From the NCBI GenBank assembly GCA_937949555.1, contig CALEDV010000027.1, positions 27,733 to 91,732 on the forward strand: DNA of 64,000 nt, given 5' to 3'. This document shows positions 52,926 to 61,475 of this stretch, piece after piece. The stretch is from an uncultured bacterium (GTDB taxonomy: Bacteria > Nitrospirota > Thermodesulfovibrionia > Thermodesulfovibrionales > Dissulfurispiraceae). Made by a program: the position numbers and the translations under genes. The notes below the pieces were generated by a model. The model saw only the letters and a program-made list of their open reading frames with translations. It did not search any database and had not been told where the DNA came from. Positions within the stretch are counted from its first letter, which is position 1; each line of letters opens with the position of its first letter.

Positions 52926-55900
52926 GTGTTGCAATCCCGAAGGATAACCTCATCCCCCCTTTTTAAATACCTGAAGGTCCTTTTTATAGGGTTGACGGCC
53001 TTTTTATTGGCCTTCCTATTTAGTCTTGTTGACCTTTCAAATAATCTCGAACTCCTCAGTCTCGATACCCTGTTTCGGCTAAGGCCTGCGATCAAGCAGT
53101 CTGAAGACATCCTATTGATAAACCTCGATGATGAAGCACTGAATCAATACGGGAGCTGGCCCTGGTCAAGGTACTATCAAGTTGTGTTACTACAGACCTT
53201 AAGTCGCTACAAAACAGGCCCCCTGATCTTTGATGTGCTCTTTAGTGAGCCTGAGCCCTCGGTGATAATACCCAGTGGTGATCCAAATGCCAAGAAACAG
53301 CCCCATGCCCATAAGGGGATTATCAACTATGATAAGGCGTTTGCTGATGCCATAAGACAACAGGGGTTGGTCTTTATCGCTTACTTTGCCATAGACCCAT
53401 CAGCACGACTCAAGAGACAGCATGTAGCCTCTGAGACCGAGAGGCTACGCCAGCTCTTCCCTGAGCCAAAGAGACAGGCCGTGTCTTATATTGAGTCTAC
53501 CCTCCTTAAGACCCCTCCCCATGTAACCCCTTTTATCTACAAGTCGGTGGACATTGAACCACCCTTGTTGGAACTATTAAAGGCATCTCGGGGCTTTGGT
53601 TTTGCCCAACCTGGCTACAGCAGCGATGGCACCATAAGAAACTTTATTGCCTTTAGGCAGTACAATGACCTTGTGCTTAATCCCATAGTCCTCGCAACCT
53701 TTGCCGAGCTCAAGGGCATTGATCTCAAGGACAGGATAATCCTGCCAGGCAAAGAGGTGAGGTTTAAATATGTCAGACAAGATCAAAGTAGTAGCCCCAA
53801 GGAGCTCTCTATACCAATTGATCATCACCTCCAGGCCCTACTGAATTGGCCTGGCAGCTTCAAAGACTCCTTTACACACATATCCTTCAGGGATATCTCC
53901 TATGTATATGCCTTTCAACAGGCTATGGATATTGCATCAAGGGCCTTTAATGAAGGTATTGTAGACCCCAAAAGGGTCAAAGGGCTCATAACCAAGAACC
54001 CTGACATAAATAAACTACTCCATCATCAAGAGGCAGAGACCCTTGCAGCAGAGGCCGTTGCTGCTACATGGATAGCAAGACACATCAAAAAAGGCGACTC
54101 AGGGGGCTATCTAAAGGTACTCACCGCTGATGTGATAGACCCAAAGAGGCTTGAGCAAGTGGCCTTTTCAGTCAAGACGGCCCTTAAGGCAGAGACATTA
54201 TTGAAAAACAACCAGATGGCCTCTATTGAAGAGTTTACCAAAGGCTCAGGCGGCCATGGGGCTGAGGACACAGAGACAGCAGCTATATTCAACGATGTAA
54301 AGAGGACATTAGAAACTGGGCATCCCAACTATTATTACTTCCCAAGGATTGAGGCCCTAAGAGAGGGTATCAAGGTCTCAATGTCGCCCTTTGACCTGGC
54401 AGGGAAGATAATCCTGATAGGTTTAACCGGTGAGGGGACTATTGACCTAAGCCCCACGCCCTTTGAGAGCCAGTGCCCCATGGTCTTTTATCATGCAAGC
54501 GCCCTCAACATGCTCATCAATGAGGACTTTTTACACTATCCGCCTAAGGGCCTGGGCTACCTAACAGCCCTGTTGCTGGCCCTAACAGCGTCTTTAATAG
54601 CCATTAGATACTCGGTAACGTTGTTGACGGCCTTTACACTCTCTTCTATCACCCTGTATCTCCTTACGATGTATTACCTGTGGGTCTATGAGGGTCAGTG
54701 GATAGAGGTGGTATTACCCCTGATGGCGCTCCTACTGGCCTATTTGATAGCACTGGTATTGCAGTTCATAAAGGTCTATCGTGACAAGTCAAAGACGCGG
54801 GCGCTTTTTTCTGCTATGGTATCGCCGGCAGTACTTGCACTAATGGAAAGGCATCCGGAGAGCTTCTCCCTGACTGGTCAGAGGAGACACGCCACAACCT
54901 ACTTTTCAAAGATAGAGGGTATAGATGCCGTGACAAGCTCTTTGACCCCTGAGGGGCTACCTGTGTTTCTTAGCTCCTACTTGACGCCTATGAGCAATAT
55001 CATCATGCATTACGATGGGTACATAGACAAGTATGAAGGCGTAGTCATAATGGCAGATTTTGGGGTCCCTCTGGAAGACAAGGGCAATGTGTTTAAATGT
55101 GCCTATGCTGCCTTAGAACAGATGCGCTTTGCCAATGCCTATGGACATGCCCTAAACGAGCGTTATGGAGCCTCCATCAGGCTGTCAATAGGGTTCAATT
55201 CAGGCTATGTGTCTGCAGGCAACATGGGCTCTGACAGGAAGTTTCAGTACACCGTTATGGGTGATGCCGTAAACATGGCTGCCCGTTTTATGGCGGCCAA
55301 TTACATCTACCGCTCTAACCATCCCCTGACAGGCGAAGACACCTTCTCTTTACTCAGGGACTATGTGTATGCAAGGCCTCTGGATAAGTTGCTGCTTAAG
55401 GGTAAGACCATACCAACCAAGATCTACGATATCCTTGGCTGGAAGTCAGAGGCCTATAGGGAGTTGATGAAGGGCAAGCCAGTGCCTGATTTTTTGGAGG
55501 CCTTATGGAGCTCAGCCCTTTCAGAGTCTATAGACTTTCTTGCCCACTTCTGGCAGGGGCAATACGAACGCACAGACCTTCCGCTTGCACAGGGGATTGC
55601 ATCCTTCTTCAATGAACACACCAATGCAGCAGGGGATTGGATGATATACGAATTTGCCCTTGACCTCAAGGGGATGGAGAGAGACATTGCCTCATTAGCA
55701 AAAAGGGTCGGCTACCCCTCAAAGGTCAATGCCGAGCATGAGGATTTGCAGTCCATCCTTGCCTCCCTTGAGGCAGAGTTGGTCAACCTAAAGGGGTTTA
55801 TTGACTCTCAACCAGGACATGACTCTATTCACCCCATGTTTGAGGCCTTAGATAACAGGCTTGGCCTCTTGAGGGAAAGAAGAGATAGACATGTGATGCA

Positions 55901-56279
55901 ACATAAAAATAGCCTTGCCTTGATAGAGTCGTTGCTCCCTTATCCCGTTGAACACATTCAAGAGACCCTCTCTCGCAAGAGGCACAAATACAGGTCTGCT
56001 ACAGAGGCATTCATCAAGACCCTAAAGGCCCAGGATTATCATGAACTGCTCTCGAGGGTTGGTGAGCCAGACAATAAAGAGGCCATAGGTATTTATGAGC
56101 AGGGTCTTGGTTTATATTGGCAAAGGAGGTGGGATGAGGCCCTTGGGTACTTTCACAGGGCCTCGAGCATTGATCCAAAGGACCACCCACCTCGTGAGAT
56201 GATCCAAAGGATCGAAGGATTCAAAGAGACCCCTCCTCCTGAGGGATGGCAGGGTGAGTTTATACAGGTAAAGAAGTGA
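52926..56279 (+). CDS. CHASE2 class III cyclase homologue, C2-like half (no metal-binding Asp)
   Basis: An 1117-residue membrane protein. Helix 14-35, a periplasmic CHASE2 sensor (about 45-530), three helices (about 540-617), then a class III cyclase fold (about 650-840) and a ~270-residue helical tail ending in a TPR-like unit. In the cyclase fold both metal Asp positions are lost: FSD is FSK (Lys662) and DKYxGD is DKYEGV (Val706). It keeps the transition-state Asn783 and Arg787 (GDAVNMAAR), the base-recognition Lys702 and the phosphate Lys825 (LKGK). Alone it cannot bind the catalytic metals. The start is GTG 52926, 18 bases after pilB, without a clear ribosome-binding site; the next gene starts inside its stop codon (GTGA). 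Confidence 0.92.
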   Translation: MLQSRRITSSPLFKYLKVLFIGLTAFLLAFLFSLVDLSNNLELLSLDTLFRLRPAIKQSEDILLINLDDEALNQYGSWPWSRYYQVVLLQTLSRYKTGPLIFDVLFSEPEPSVIIPSGDPNAKKQPHAHKGIINYDKAFADAIRQQGLVFIAYFAIDPSARLKRQHVASETERLRQLFPEPKRQAVSYIESTLLKTPPHVTPFIYKSVDIEPPLLELLKASRGFGFAQPGYSSDGTIRNFIAFRQYNDLVLNPIVLATFAELKGIDLKDRIILPGKEVRFKYVRQDQSSSPKELSIPIDHHLQALLNWPGSFKDSFTHISFRDISYVYAFQQAMDIASRAFNEGIVDPKRVKGLITKNPDINKLLHHQEAETLAAEAVAATWIARHIKKGDSGGYLKVLTADVIDPKRLEQVAFSVKTALKAETLLKNNQMASIEEFTKGSGGHGAEDTETAAIFNDVKRTLETGHPNYYYFPRIEALREGIKVSMSPFDLAGKIILIGLTGEGTIDLSPTPFESQCPMVFYHASALNMLINEDFLHYPPKGLGYLTALLLALTASLIAIRYSVTLLTAFTLSSITLYLLTMYYLWVYEGQWIEVVLPLMALLLAYLIALVLQFIKVYRDKSKTRALFSAMVSPAVLALMERHPESFSLTGQRRHATTYFSKIEGIDAVTSSLTPEGLPVFLSSYLTPMSNIIMHYDGYIDKYEGVVIMADFGVPLEDKGNVFKCAYAALEQMRFANAYGHALNERYGASIRLSIGFNSGYVSAGNMGSDRKFQYTVMGDAVNMAARFMAANYIYRSNHPLTGEDTFSLLRDYVYARPLDKLLLKGKTIPTKIYDILGWKSEAYRELMKGKPVPDFLEALWSSALSESIDFLAHFWQGQYERTDLPLAQGIASFFNEHTNAAGDWMIYEFALDLKGMERDIASLAKRVGYPSKVNAEHEDLQSILASLEAELVNLKGFIDSQPGHDSIHPMFEALDNRLGLLRERRDRHVMQHKNSLALIESLLPYPVEHIQETLSRKRHKYRSATEAFIKTLKAQDYHELLSRVGEPDNKEAIGIYEQGLGLYWQRRWDEALGYFHRASSIDPKDHPPREMIQRIEGFKETPPPEGWQGEFIQVKK

Positions 56280-59200
56280 TAAAAAAGCTGCCAATTAAAT
56301 TTATGGCACCTGCCTTAGTCCTGTGGTTTGTCCTTGTGCTATCCACTGCACTGGGGCTTTTTCAGAGGATAGAAAACAGGGTCATAGATCAGGCCATGCG
56401 CCTCCGACCTGAAGAGCCAAGGGATCAGGCCATCGTGACCATAGACATCGACGACCCTTCTATTGCAACGATTGGCCGATGGCCCTGGGGTTGGCACACC
56501 CACAGGTTGCTCTTCGATCTATTAGACAGGCACCATGTGCACTCAATCTTTGTTGTGGACATGGACTTTTCAAAGGCCCCTCCCCTGTCCATAAGTCCCC
56601 AGGAGGAAGAAGTCATCAAGAGACAGGCACCTTCTGACTATTCAAAGAGTATACAAGAGATCCTCAAACAGAGAGACCCGCAGGGTTTTATACTCCAGAG
56701 GGCCTTTATGAAGGAAAAGGTGTTCTTTACAGCCACCTCGAAGATTGTGGATGCCAGAGACAAAGGGGCTGTGAAGGGACAAGGGGAGGATGAGTATGCC
56801 CCGAGACCTATTGAAGGTCAGTCATTTTTCTGGTCACCCTTGATAATACCTCCCCTTAAGGATTTGCTTGAGAACTCTGCGGGCTTTGGGGTCAATGCAT
56901 TTATGCCTGATACTGACGGCGTAGTCAGGAGGTATCCCCTTTTCTTAGAACACAGGGGACAACTCTATCCTTCAATATCACTAAAGGCTGCTATGGCAAG
57001 GCTTCAGGCCCACAGGGTGGATATCAAAAGGGGCAAGGTTGAGCTTGTCCTTAAAGACAGGCTACTGGCGATACCAATAGACAGTCATGGGCAGATGAGG
57101 GTCAACTGGACTGGCAGATATGGTGCCTCTTTTACCCATGTGCCCTTTAATCTTTTGTCTCCCTTTATGTTAATTCAATCGCTAAAGGAGGCCTTGCAGC
57201 GGGTCAATCTGGGTCAGCTACAGGACCCTAATGTGGTGCTTGACATGCTTCAGGGCCATGCAAATACACTAGCCTTGATGAATAGGCAGGATTCCGAGGT
57301 CAGGGCAACGCTCATGTTTGTTGCCTTTTTGATGGAGTATTACTTCAAAGAGGCTGGATATGGCATCGAGGAGACCCTCAGTGCCCTTGGTCTTGATAGG
57401 GGCAACAAGGGATTTTTAGCCATAGCCAATCAGGTTTATCTAAACAACAAGGTCATGGAGGTATTCAATAAGGAGGGCAAGATATTAAGCCTCCAAGAGG
57501 CATTGGATATGTACAGGATACAGGAGGCAGACCTCAACGGACTACAAGACAGCTATCAACAGATGGTCTCTTACATACACCACGGGGGCGATATGTCATC
57601 GATCAGGCCCCTTTACTTTGAGCCCTCTAAGACCTTGCTTTCTGAATCTGGTGAGAGGGTTATAAATCCCTGGATCTTCAAAGACAAGGTGGTCTTCTAT
57701 GGCTTAACCGCCACAGGCCTGACCGCACAGAACCCGTCTCCCTACATGCAGAGGCATCCTATGCTTGATTTAGCGCCGCAGGTGGCTAACACCATAGTCA
57801 CTGCAAGATTCATTAAAGAGCTACCGCCCCTTGTCTCTTTGGCACTCATCACGCTATATCTGATTGTTGTATACCTTACAGCCCTAAAGGCCAGGCCTGT
57901 AGTAGGTTTAATCATTGTCATACTTCTCGTCGCAATCCACCTCCATGTGTCCTGGCTATTATTCTCAAAGCATGTCATCGTTGTGATAGTGACGGCAGCA
58001 CTGACAACCATAAGCGTCTCTTACCTAACTGGGGTCTTTATCCGTTATCTGAAGGAGTATCAGGACAGACGCAGGGTAAGGAAGATATTCTCCACCATGG
58101 TCTCGCCAGAGGTCTTAAGGATCATGGAGGGTAGGCCCAATGCCATTGCCCTTACGGGAGAGATAAGGGACACTACCATACTGTCCTCCGATGTATCGGG
58201 CTTTACAAACATATCAGAGGGGGTTACAGCCCAGGAACTGGCGCAGATACTCAACCTCTATCTTACGGCAATGAGCAATATCATCATGTCCTATGACGGT
58301 TATATAGACAAGTATGAGGGCGATGCCATAAAGGCCCTCTTTGGCGTGCCCCTGCCTGATGATGGACACCCATGGAAGGCCTGTTGGGCAGCCCTGGCTC
58401 AACAGGAGGAACTGAAGATAATCCAGAAGATGATACTCCTCAGATATGGGGTAAAGATAACGGCAAGGATAGGTATAAACACAGGTCTTGTTTACGCTGG
58501 CAACATGGGCTCAGAAAGGAGGGTGCAATACACTGTGATGGGTGAGGCAGCCCATATCGCAGAGGAACTGGAACCTGCCAACAAGCTCTTTGACACCTGG
58601 ATTGCCGCTGGTGAAGAGACCGTCAGGCGCTGTGAAGGCCTTGTGAATTGGCGCTTCCTGGGGGAATTCGAGTCCTCTGATGGCAAGCCCCTAAAGGCCT
58701 ATGAGGTCATATCGTGGGACAGGGATGGTTATATCAAATACTGGCAAGACAGGCCAGTACCAGAACTGATCTTAGAGGCCTATAAAAGACTTACACCCTT
58801 AAGGGCCCTTGCCCTGGTTGATTATGCTACACACAAGACCCTTGACAACCCACTGCTGAAGCATATACTCGATTCCTTAGAGGAGATAAGACCACAGGCA
58901 ATGCAGTATATGAAACTGGAAACCCTATTGCTCTTCAGAGATATGCTCAGGAAAATGTCTGCCCTGCAATCCCTCTATAAGTCTCCATCGCAAATGCCAA
59001 CACCAGAGAGCCTTGAATCATCAGACAGGCCAGAAAACAGACTTCTTACGTTGAGCATCTCCCTTGACAGGATTGAAGAATACATAAAACTACAGTCCCT
59101 GGATCCAGCAATCCTTGAAGAGGCGCTTCTGGAGATTGATGTACTAAGGAAAACCCTTGAGTCTTTCAGAAAAAGGATAAGCATAGAAACTGCCAACGAT

Positions 59201-59404
59201 TCAATAGCAGAAGAACTGAGGGACTATATAACACAAATGATAATGGACAAGGACATCCTTAATTTAGAGGAAGACCATCATAATCTACAGACAATGTCAG
59301 CTATAGAATCATCTATTAAGAACCAAGGCGCCCAGATAGCAAAACATATTAAGGAAAGGCCTGAAGAGTTCTACTCCCTCTCAGCCCTCTTGATAACCCT
59401 ATAG
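56276..59404 (+). CDS. CHASE2 class III cyclase homologue, C1-like half (metal Asp present, Asn/Arg lost)
   Basis: A 1042-residue paralogue of the preceding protein: helix 8-28, CHASE2 sensor (about 35-515), three helices (about 517-592), a class III cyclase domain (about 630-815) and a ~230-residue helical tail. Both metal-binding aspartates are present (Asp639 in SSDVSGF; Asp683 in DKYEGD). The transition-state Asn and Arg are replaced (GEAAHIAEE: His760, Glu764) and the phosphate Lys is Asp802 (SDGK). It thus supplies exactly what its neighbour lacks. Its GTG start overlaps the neighbour's stop, ensuring equal synthesis. Heterodimerisation is inferred from residue complementarity and coupling; the product could be cAMP or cGMP. 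Confidence 0.92.
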   Translation: MIKKLPIKFMAPALVLWFVLVLSTALGLFQRIENRVIDQAMRLRPEEPRDQAIVTIDIDDPSIATIGRWPWGWHTHRLLFDLLDRHHVHSIFVVDMDFSKAPPLSISPQEEEVIKRQAPSDYSKSIQEILKQRDPQGFILQRAFMKEKVFFTATSKIVDARDKGAVKGQGEDEYAPRPIEGQSFFWSPLIIPPLKDLLENSAGFGVNAFMPDTDGVVRRYPLFLEHRGQLYPSISLKAAMARLQAHRVDIKRGKVELVLKDRLLAIPIDSHGQMRVNWTGRYGASFTHVPFNLLSPFMLIQSLKEALQRVNLGQLQDPNVVLDMLQGHANTLALMNRQDSEVRATLMFVAFLMEYYFKEAGYGIEETLSALGLDRGNKGFLAIANQVYLNNKVMEVFNKEGKILSLQEALDMYRIQEADLNGLQDSYQQMVSYIHHGGDMSSIRPLYFEPSKTLLSESGERVINPWIFKDKVVFYGLTATGLTAQNPSPYMQRHPMLDLAPQVANTIVTARFIKELPPLVSLALITLYLIVVYLTALKARPVVGLIIVILLVAIHLHVSWLLFSKHVIVVIVTAALTTISVSYLTGVFIRYLKEYQDRRRVRKIFSTMVSPEVLRIMEGRPNAIALTGEIRDTTILSSDVSGFTNISEGVTAQELAQILNLYLTAMSNIIMSYDGYIDKYEGDAIKALFGVPLPDDGHPWKACWAALAQQEELKIIQKMILLRYGVKITARIGINTGLVYAGNMGSERRVQYTVMGEAAHIAEELEPANKLFDTWIAAGEETVRRCEGLVNWRFLGEFESSDGKPLKAYEVISWDRDGYIKYWQDRPVPELILEAYKRLTPLRALALVDYATHKTLDNPLLKHILDSLEEIRPQAMQYMKLETLLLFRDMLRKMSALQSLYKSPSQMPTPESLESSDRPENRLLTLSISLDRIEEYIKLQSLDPAILEEALLEIDVLRKTLESFRKRISIETANDSIAEELRDYITQMIMDKDILNLEEDHHNLQTMSAIESSIKNQGAQIAKHIKERPEEFYSLSALLITL

Positions 59405-59570
59405 TCTTTGAAGGCAGCCAGGGCACAACTATGGCTAAAATCGGCAAAGGGTATATCTGTGAGCAAGGCAGGCAGGTCCAAAATCTCATGGCATTTTTTT
59501 ACTATACCCTCTGGAATAGTTACATCCCGTACTTCCTCAATCAAAGTCAATCCCCTCTTGTCCTATGGGG

Positions 59571-60026
59571 CTATTTATTCCAGAAGGTCAATGTGCCTGC
59601 CTTTATGGAGATCCTCTCTTTTATGGCGGGGTATATTTCCTTGGCAAGCAGGTCCTCTGGAGATGCCACAGAGGCGTCAAAATAAAGATATAGCTCATAA
59701 TAACAGTGTCTTGAGGTTGACTGGGGATTAGTAAAGGAGGTTTCTTTAGTAATGCCTGGTATTGTTTTGCATAATCTCTCAAAACTCAATTCGCTCATGC
59801 TACTTTTTATTTGAGCAGCCTCCTTTGAATCTGAGGAATCAACTATGAAAATAAAGGAAAAGTATCTTGAATTAGGGTCTGCGCCCTTTGCCTTAGATAT
59901 CCTGCAAAGACCTGGATAAGCCCTTCCATTAGCCAAAAGCTCAAAATCAAAAAGGGCGAGCATCTCTTCTTTGCTAAACAACTCCTGAAGTTCCTCATCA
60001 AGATTTATAATCTCGTATCTGCCCAT
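59571..60026 (-). CDS. Hypothetical protein
   Basis: A 151-residue soluble protein without a recognised domain. The composition is ordinary and the sequence alternates strand- and helix-like segments (FSFIFIVDSSDSKEAAQIKSSMSEL, YYELYLYFDASVASPEDLLAKEI), suggesting a compact alpha/beta fold. A good ribosome-binding site (GGAGG, nine bases before ATG 60026) and downstream position after the nitrilase gene on the same strand support it being real. No function can be offered. Confidence 0.65.
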   Translation of the reverse strand: MGRYEIINLDEELQELFSKEEMLALFDFELLANGRAYPGLCRISKAKGADPNSRYFSFIFIVDSSDSKEAAQIKSSMSELSFERLCKTIPGITKETSFTNPQSTSRHCYYELYLYFDASVASPEDLLAKEIYPAIKERISIKAGTLTFWNK

Positions 60027-60072
60027 CTTTCATTGCCTCCTTACTCCTGCAAAGTGCACTATTTTAAGCAGA

Positions 60073-60864
60073 TTATCCTAATTTGTAAACCTCAGGTCTG
60101 CGGTCAGAGAGTGTATTGAACCCTGCCCTCACCTCTTTAACCCTATCCATATCAAGGTCCACTGTAAGCAGGGCCTCTTGGTTCTCAGGAGCCTCCAGAA
60201 GGGTCTCTCCCCAGGGGTCTATAATAGCTGAACTGCCACATAACTCTACCCCTGCCTCGATCCCTGTCTGGTTTACCGCAATTACAAATAGCTGATTCTC
60301 TATAGCCCTGGCCCTAATCAGGGTCTTCCAATGCAGAGCCCTTGTGCGTGGAAATGCAGCGTTTAATAGAATTATATCAGCCCCTTGCAAGGCGTAAGAA
60401 CGATAAAGCTCAGGAAATCTCAGGTCGTAGCAGATGCTCATTCCCATCTTACCCCAAGGGGTTTCTGTAAGGACAAGGGAATTGCCTGCCTCAAGGTGTT
60501 TATCCTCTTTTATAGGTCTAAATAGGTGTGTTTTGTGATAGTAAGCCCTTATCTCCCCCAAAGGATCTATTAACAGGGATGTATTTGTCGGGTTTAACTG
60601 TTCATTGGTTGACAGCAATGAGCAATTTAACCAAATTCCATATTTGGCGGCTAAGGCCTTGACCCTTTCAATTATTGGCTTTTGCTCCATATATTTGACA
60701 TCTATATAGTCCCACTGAAAACCAGTAGTCCACATCTCAGGCAGGCAGATTAATGTACTCCCTCTATGTGCAGCCTCTGCAATTAATGTCTCTGCCTTTT
60801 TTAGGTTTGCCTCTGGCATCGCTGGTATGACTTGTATCTGTGCAATAGCCACTTTTATTATCAT
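60073..60864 (-). CDS. Carbon-nitrogen hydrolase (nitrilase superfamily, omega-amidase-like)
   Basis: A 263-residue cytosolic amidase fold. The catalytic triad is visible: Glu43 in CLPEMW, Lys111 in YHKTHLF and Cys145 in SICYDLRFPE. The surrounding sequence (MSICYDLRFPELYR, RARAIENQLFVIAVNQTG, GSSAIIDPWGE) is closest to the omega-amidase/NIT2 and YafV-type branch, which hydrolyses 2-oxoglutaramate and related amides. Ribosome-binding site GGAGG before ATG 60864. It is divergent from the nuoE-like gene. Confidence 0.9.
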   Translation of the reverse strand: MIIKVAIAQIQVIPAMPEANLKKAETLIAEAAHRGSTLICLPEMWTTGFQWDYIDVKYMEQKPIIERVKALAAKYGIWLNCSLLSTNEQLNPTNTSLLIDPLGEIRAYYHKTHLFRPIKEDKHLEAGNSLVLTETPWGKMGMSICYDLRFPELYRSYALQGADIILLNAAFPRTRALHWKTLIRARAIENQLFVIAVNQTGIEAGVELCGSSAIIDPWGETLLEAPENQEALLTVDLDMDRVKEVRAGFNTLSDRRPEVYKLG

Positions 60865-60971
60865 ATACAGAATACCTCCTCGTTTTTTGCCCTACATTCA
60901 GTGCAAGGGACTGTTTATAGAGGCAAAAAGATAGTTCAATATAACACATAACCTCCAGTTTCAAAAAATTA

Positions 60972-60980
60972 TGCTATAAT
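60972..60980 (+). promoter_or_regulatory. Extended -10 promoter for the nuoE-nuoF pair
   Basis: TGCTATAAT (60972-60980) is an extended -10 element about 28 bases before the nuoE-like start codon. The -35 region is poor, as is common when TGn is present. It implies a short leader with the ribosome-binding site AGAGGG at 60995-61000. Confidence 0.5.
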
Positions 60981-61007
60981 AGCAAAAAAAAATCAGAGGG
61001 TAAGGCT

Positions 61008-61475
61008 ATGCAAGAAAAATATGACCAGTTAATCAAAAGCTTCAAGGACCATGAGGGTAATATTGTCACACTTTTACAAGAGACTCAGGAGGCCTTTGGA
61101 TACATACCCGAGGAGGCGGTATTTTACTTCTCTCAGATGCTCGATATTCCGGCAAGCAGTTTTTATGGAGTAGCAACCTTTTATGCACAGTTTTATCTAA
61201 AACCCAGGGGCAAGAACATCATCACTGCCTGCTGCGGCACTGCCTGTTATGTAAAAGGCTCAGATAAATTGATAAATAGCGCTAGACGGGAGTTAAACCT
61301 AACTGACGCAAGTGATACCTCCGAGGATAGGCTTTTCACCCTTGATCAGGTCGCCTGTGTAGGGGCCTGCAGTATCGCACCTGTAGTATTAATCAACAAG
61401 GAGGTTTATGGGAACATGACGACCGACAGACTTATAAAAGAGCTCAAGGCCTTAAGGAAGGTAAGCGATGAATAG
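61008..61475 (+). CDS. NuoE/HndA-like [2Fe-2S] subunit
   Basis: A 155-residue subunit of NADH-linked redox complexes (complex I 24-kDa family). A helical N-terminus (LLQETQEAFGYIPEEAVFYFSQMLDIPASSFYGVATFYAQFYLKP, family-typical) is followed by the thioredoxin-like fold with four cluster ligands: ACCGTAC and CVGAC (CxxxxC and CxxxC). It transfers electrons off the main chain or supports bifurcation in Hnd/NuoEF-type complexes. Its stop overlaps the nuoF-like start by eight bases, so the two are co-translated. Confidence 0.92.
   Translation: MQEKYDQLIKSFKDHEGNIVTLLQETQEAFGYIPEEAVFYFSQMLDIPASSFYGVATFYAQFYLKPRGKNIITACCGTACYVKGSDKLINSARRELNLTDASDTSEDRLFTLDQVACVGACSIAPVVLINKEVYGNMTTDRLIKELKALRKVSDE

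Noticed and set aside
59408..59731. Plus-strand open frames after the second cyclase
   Set aside because: They are antisense to the 151-residue minus-strand gene, which has a good ribosome-binding site; no family features are seen in the plus frames.
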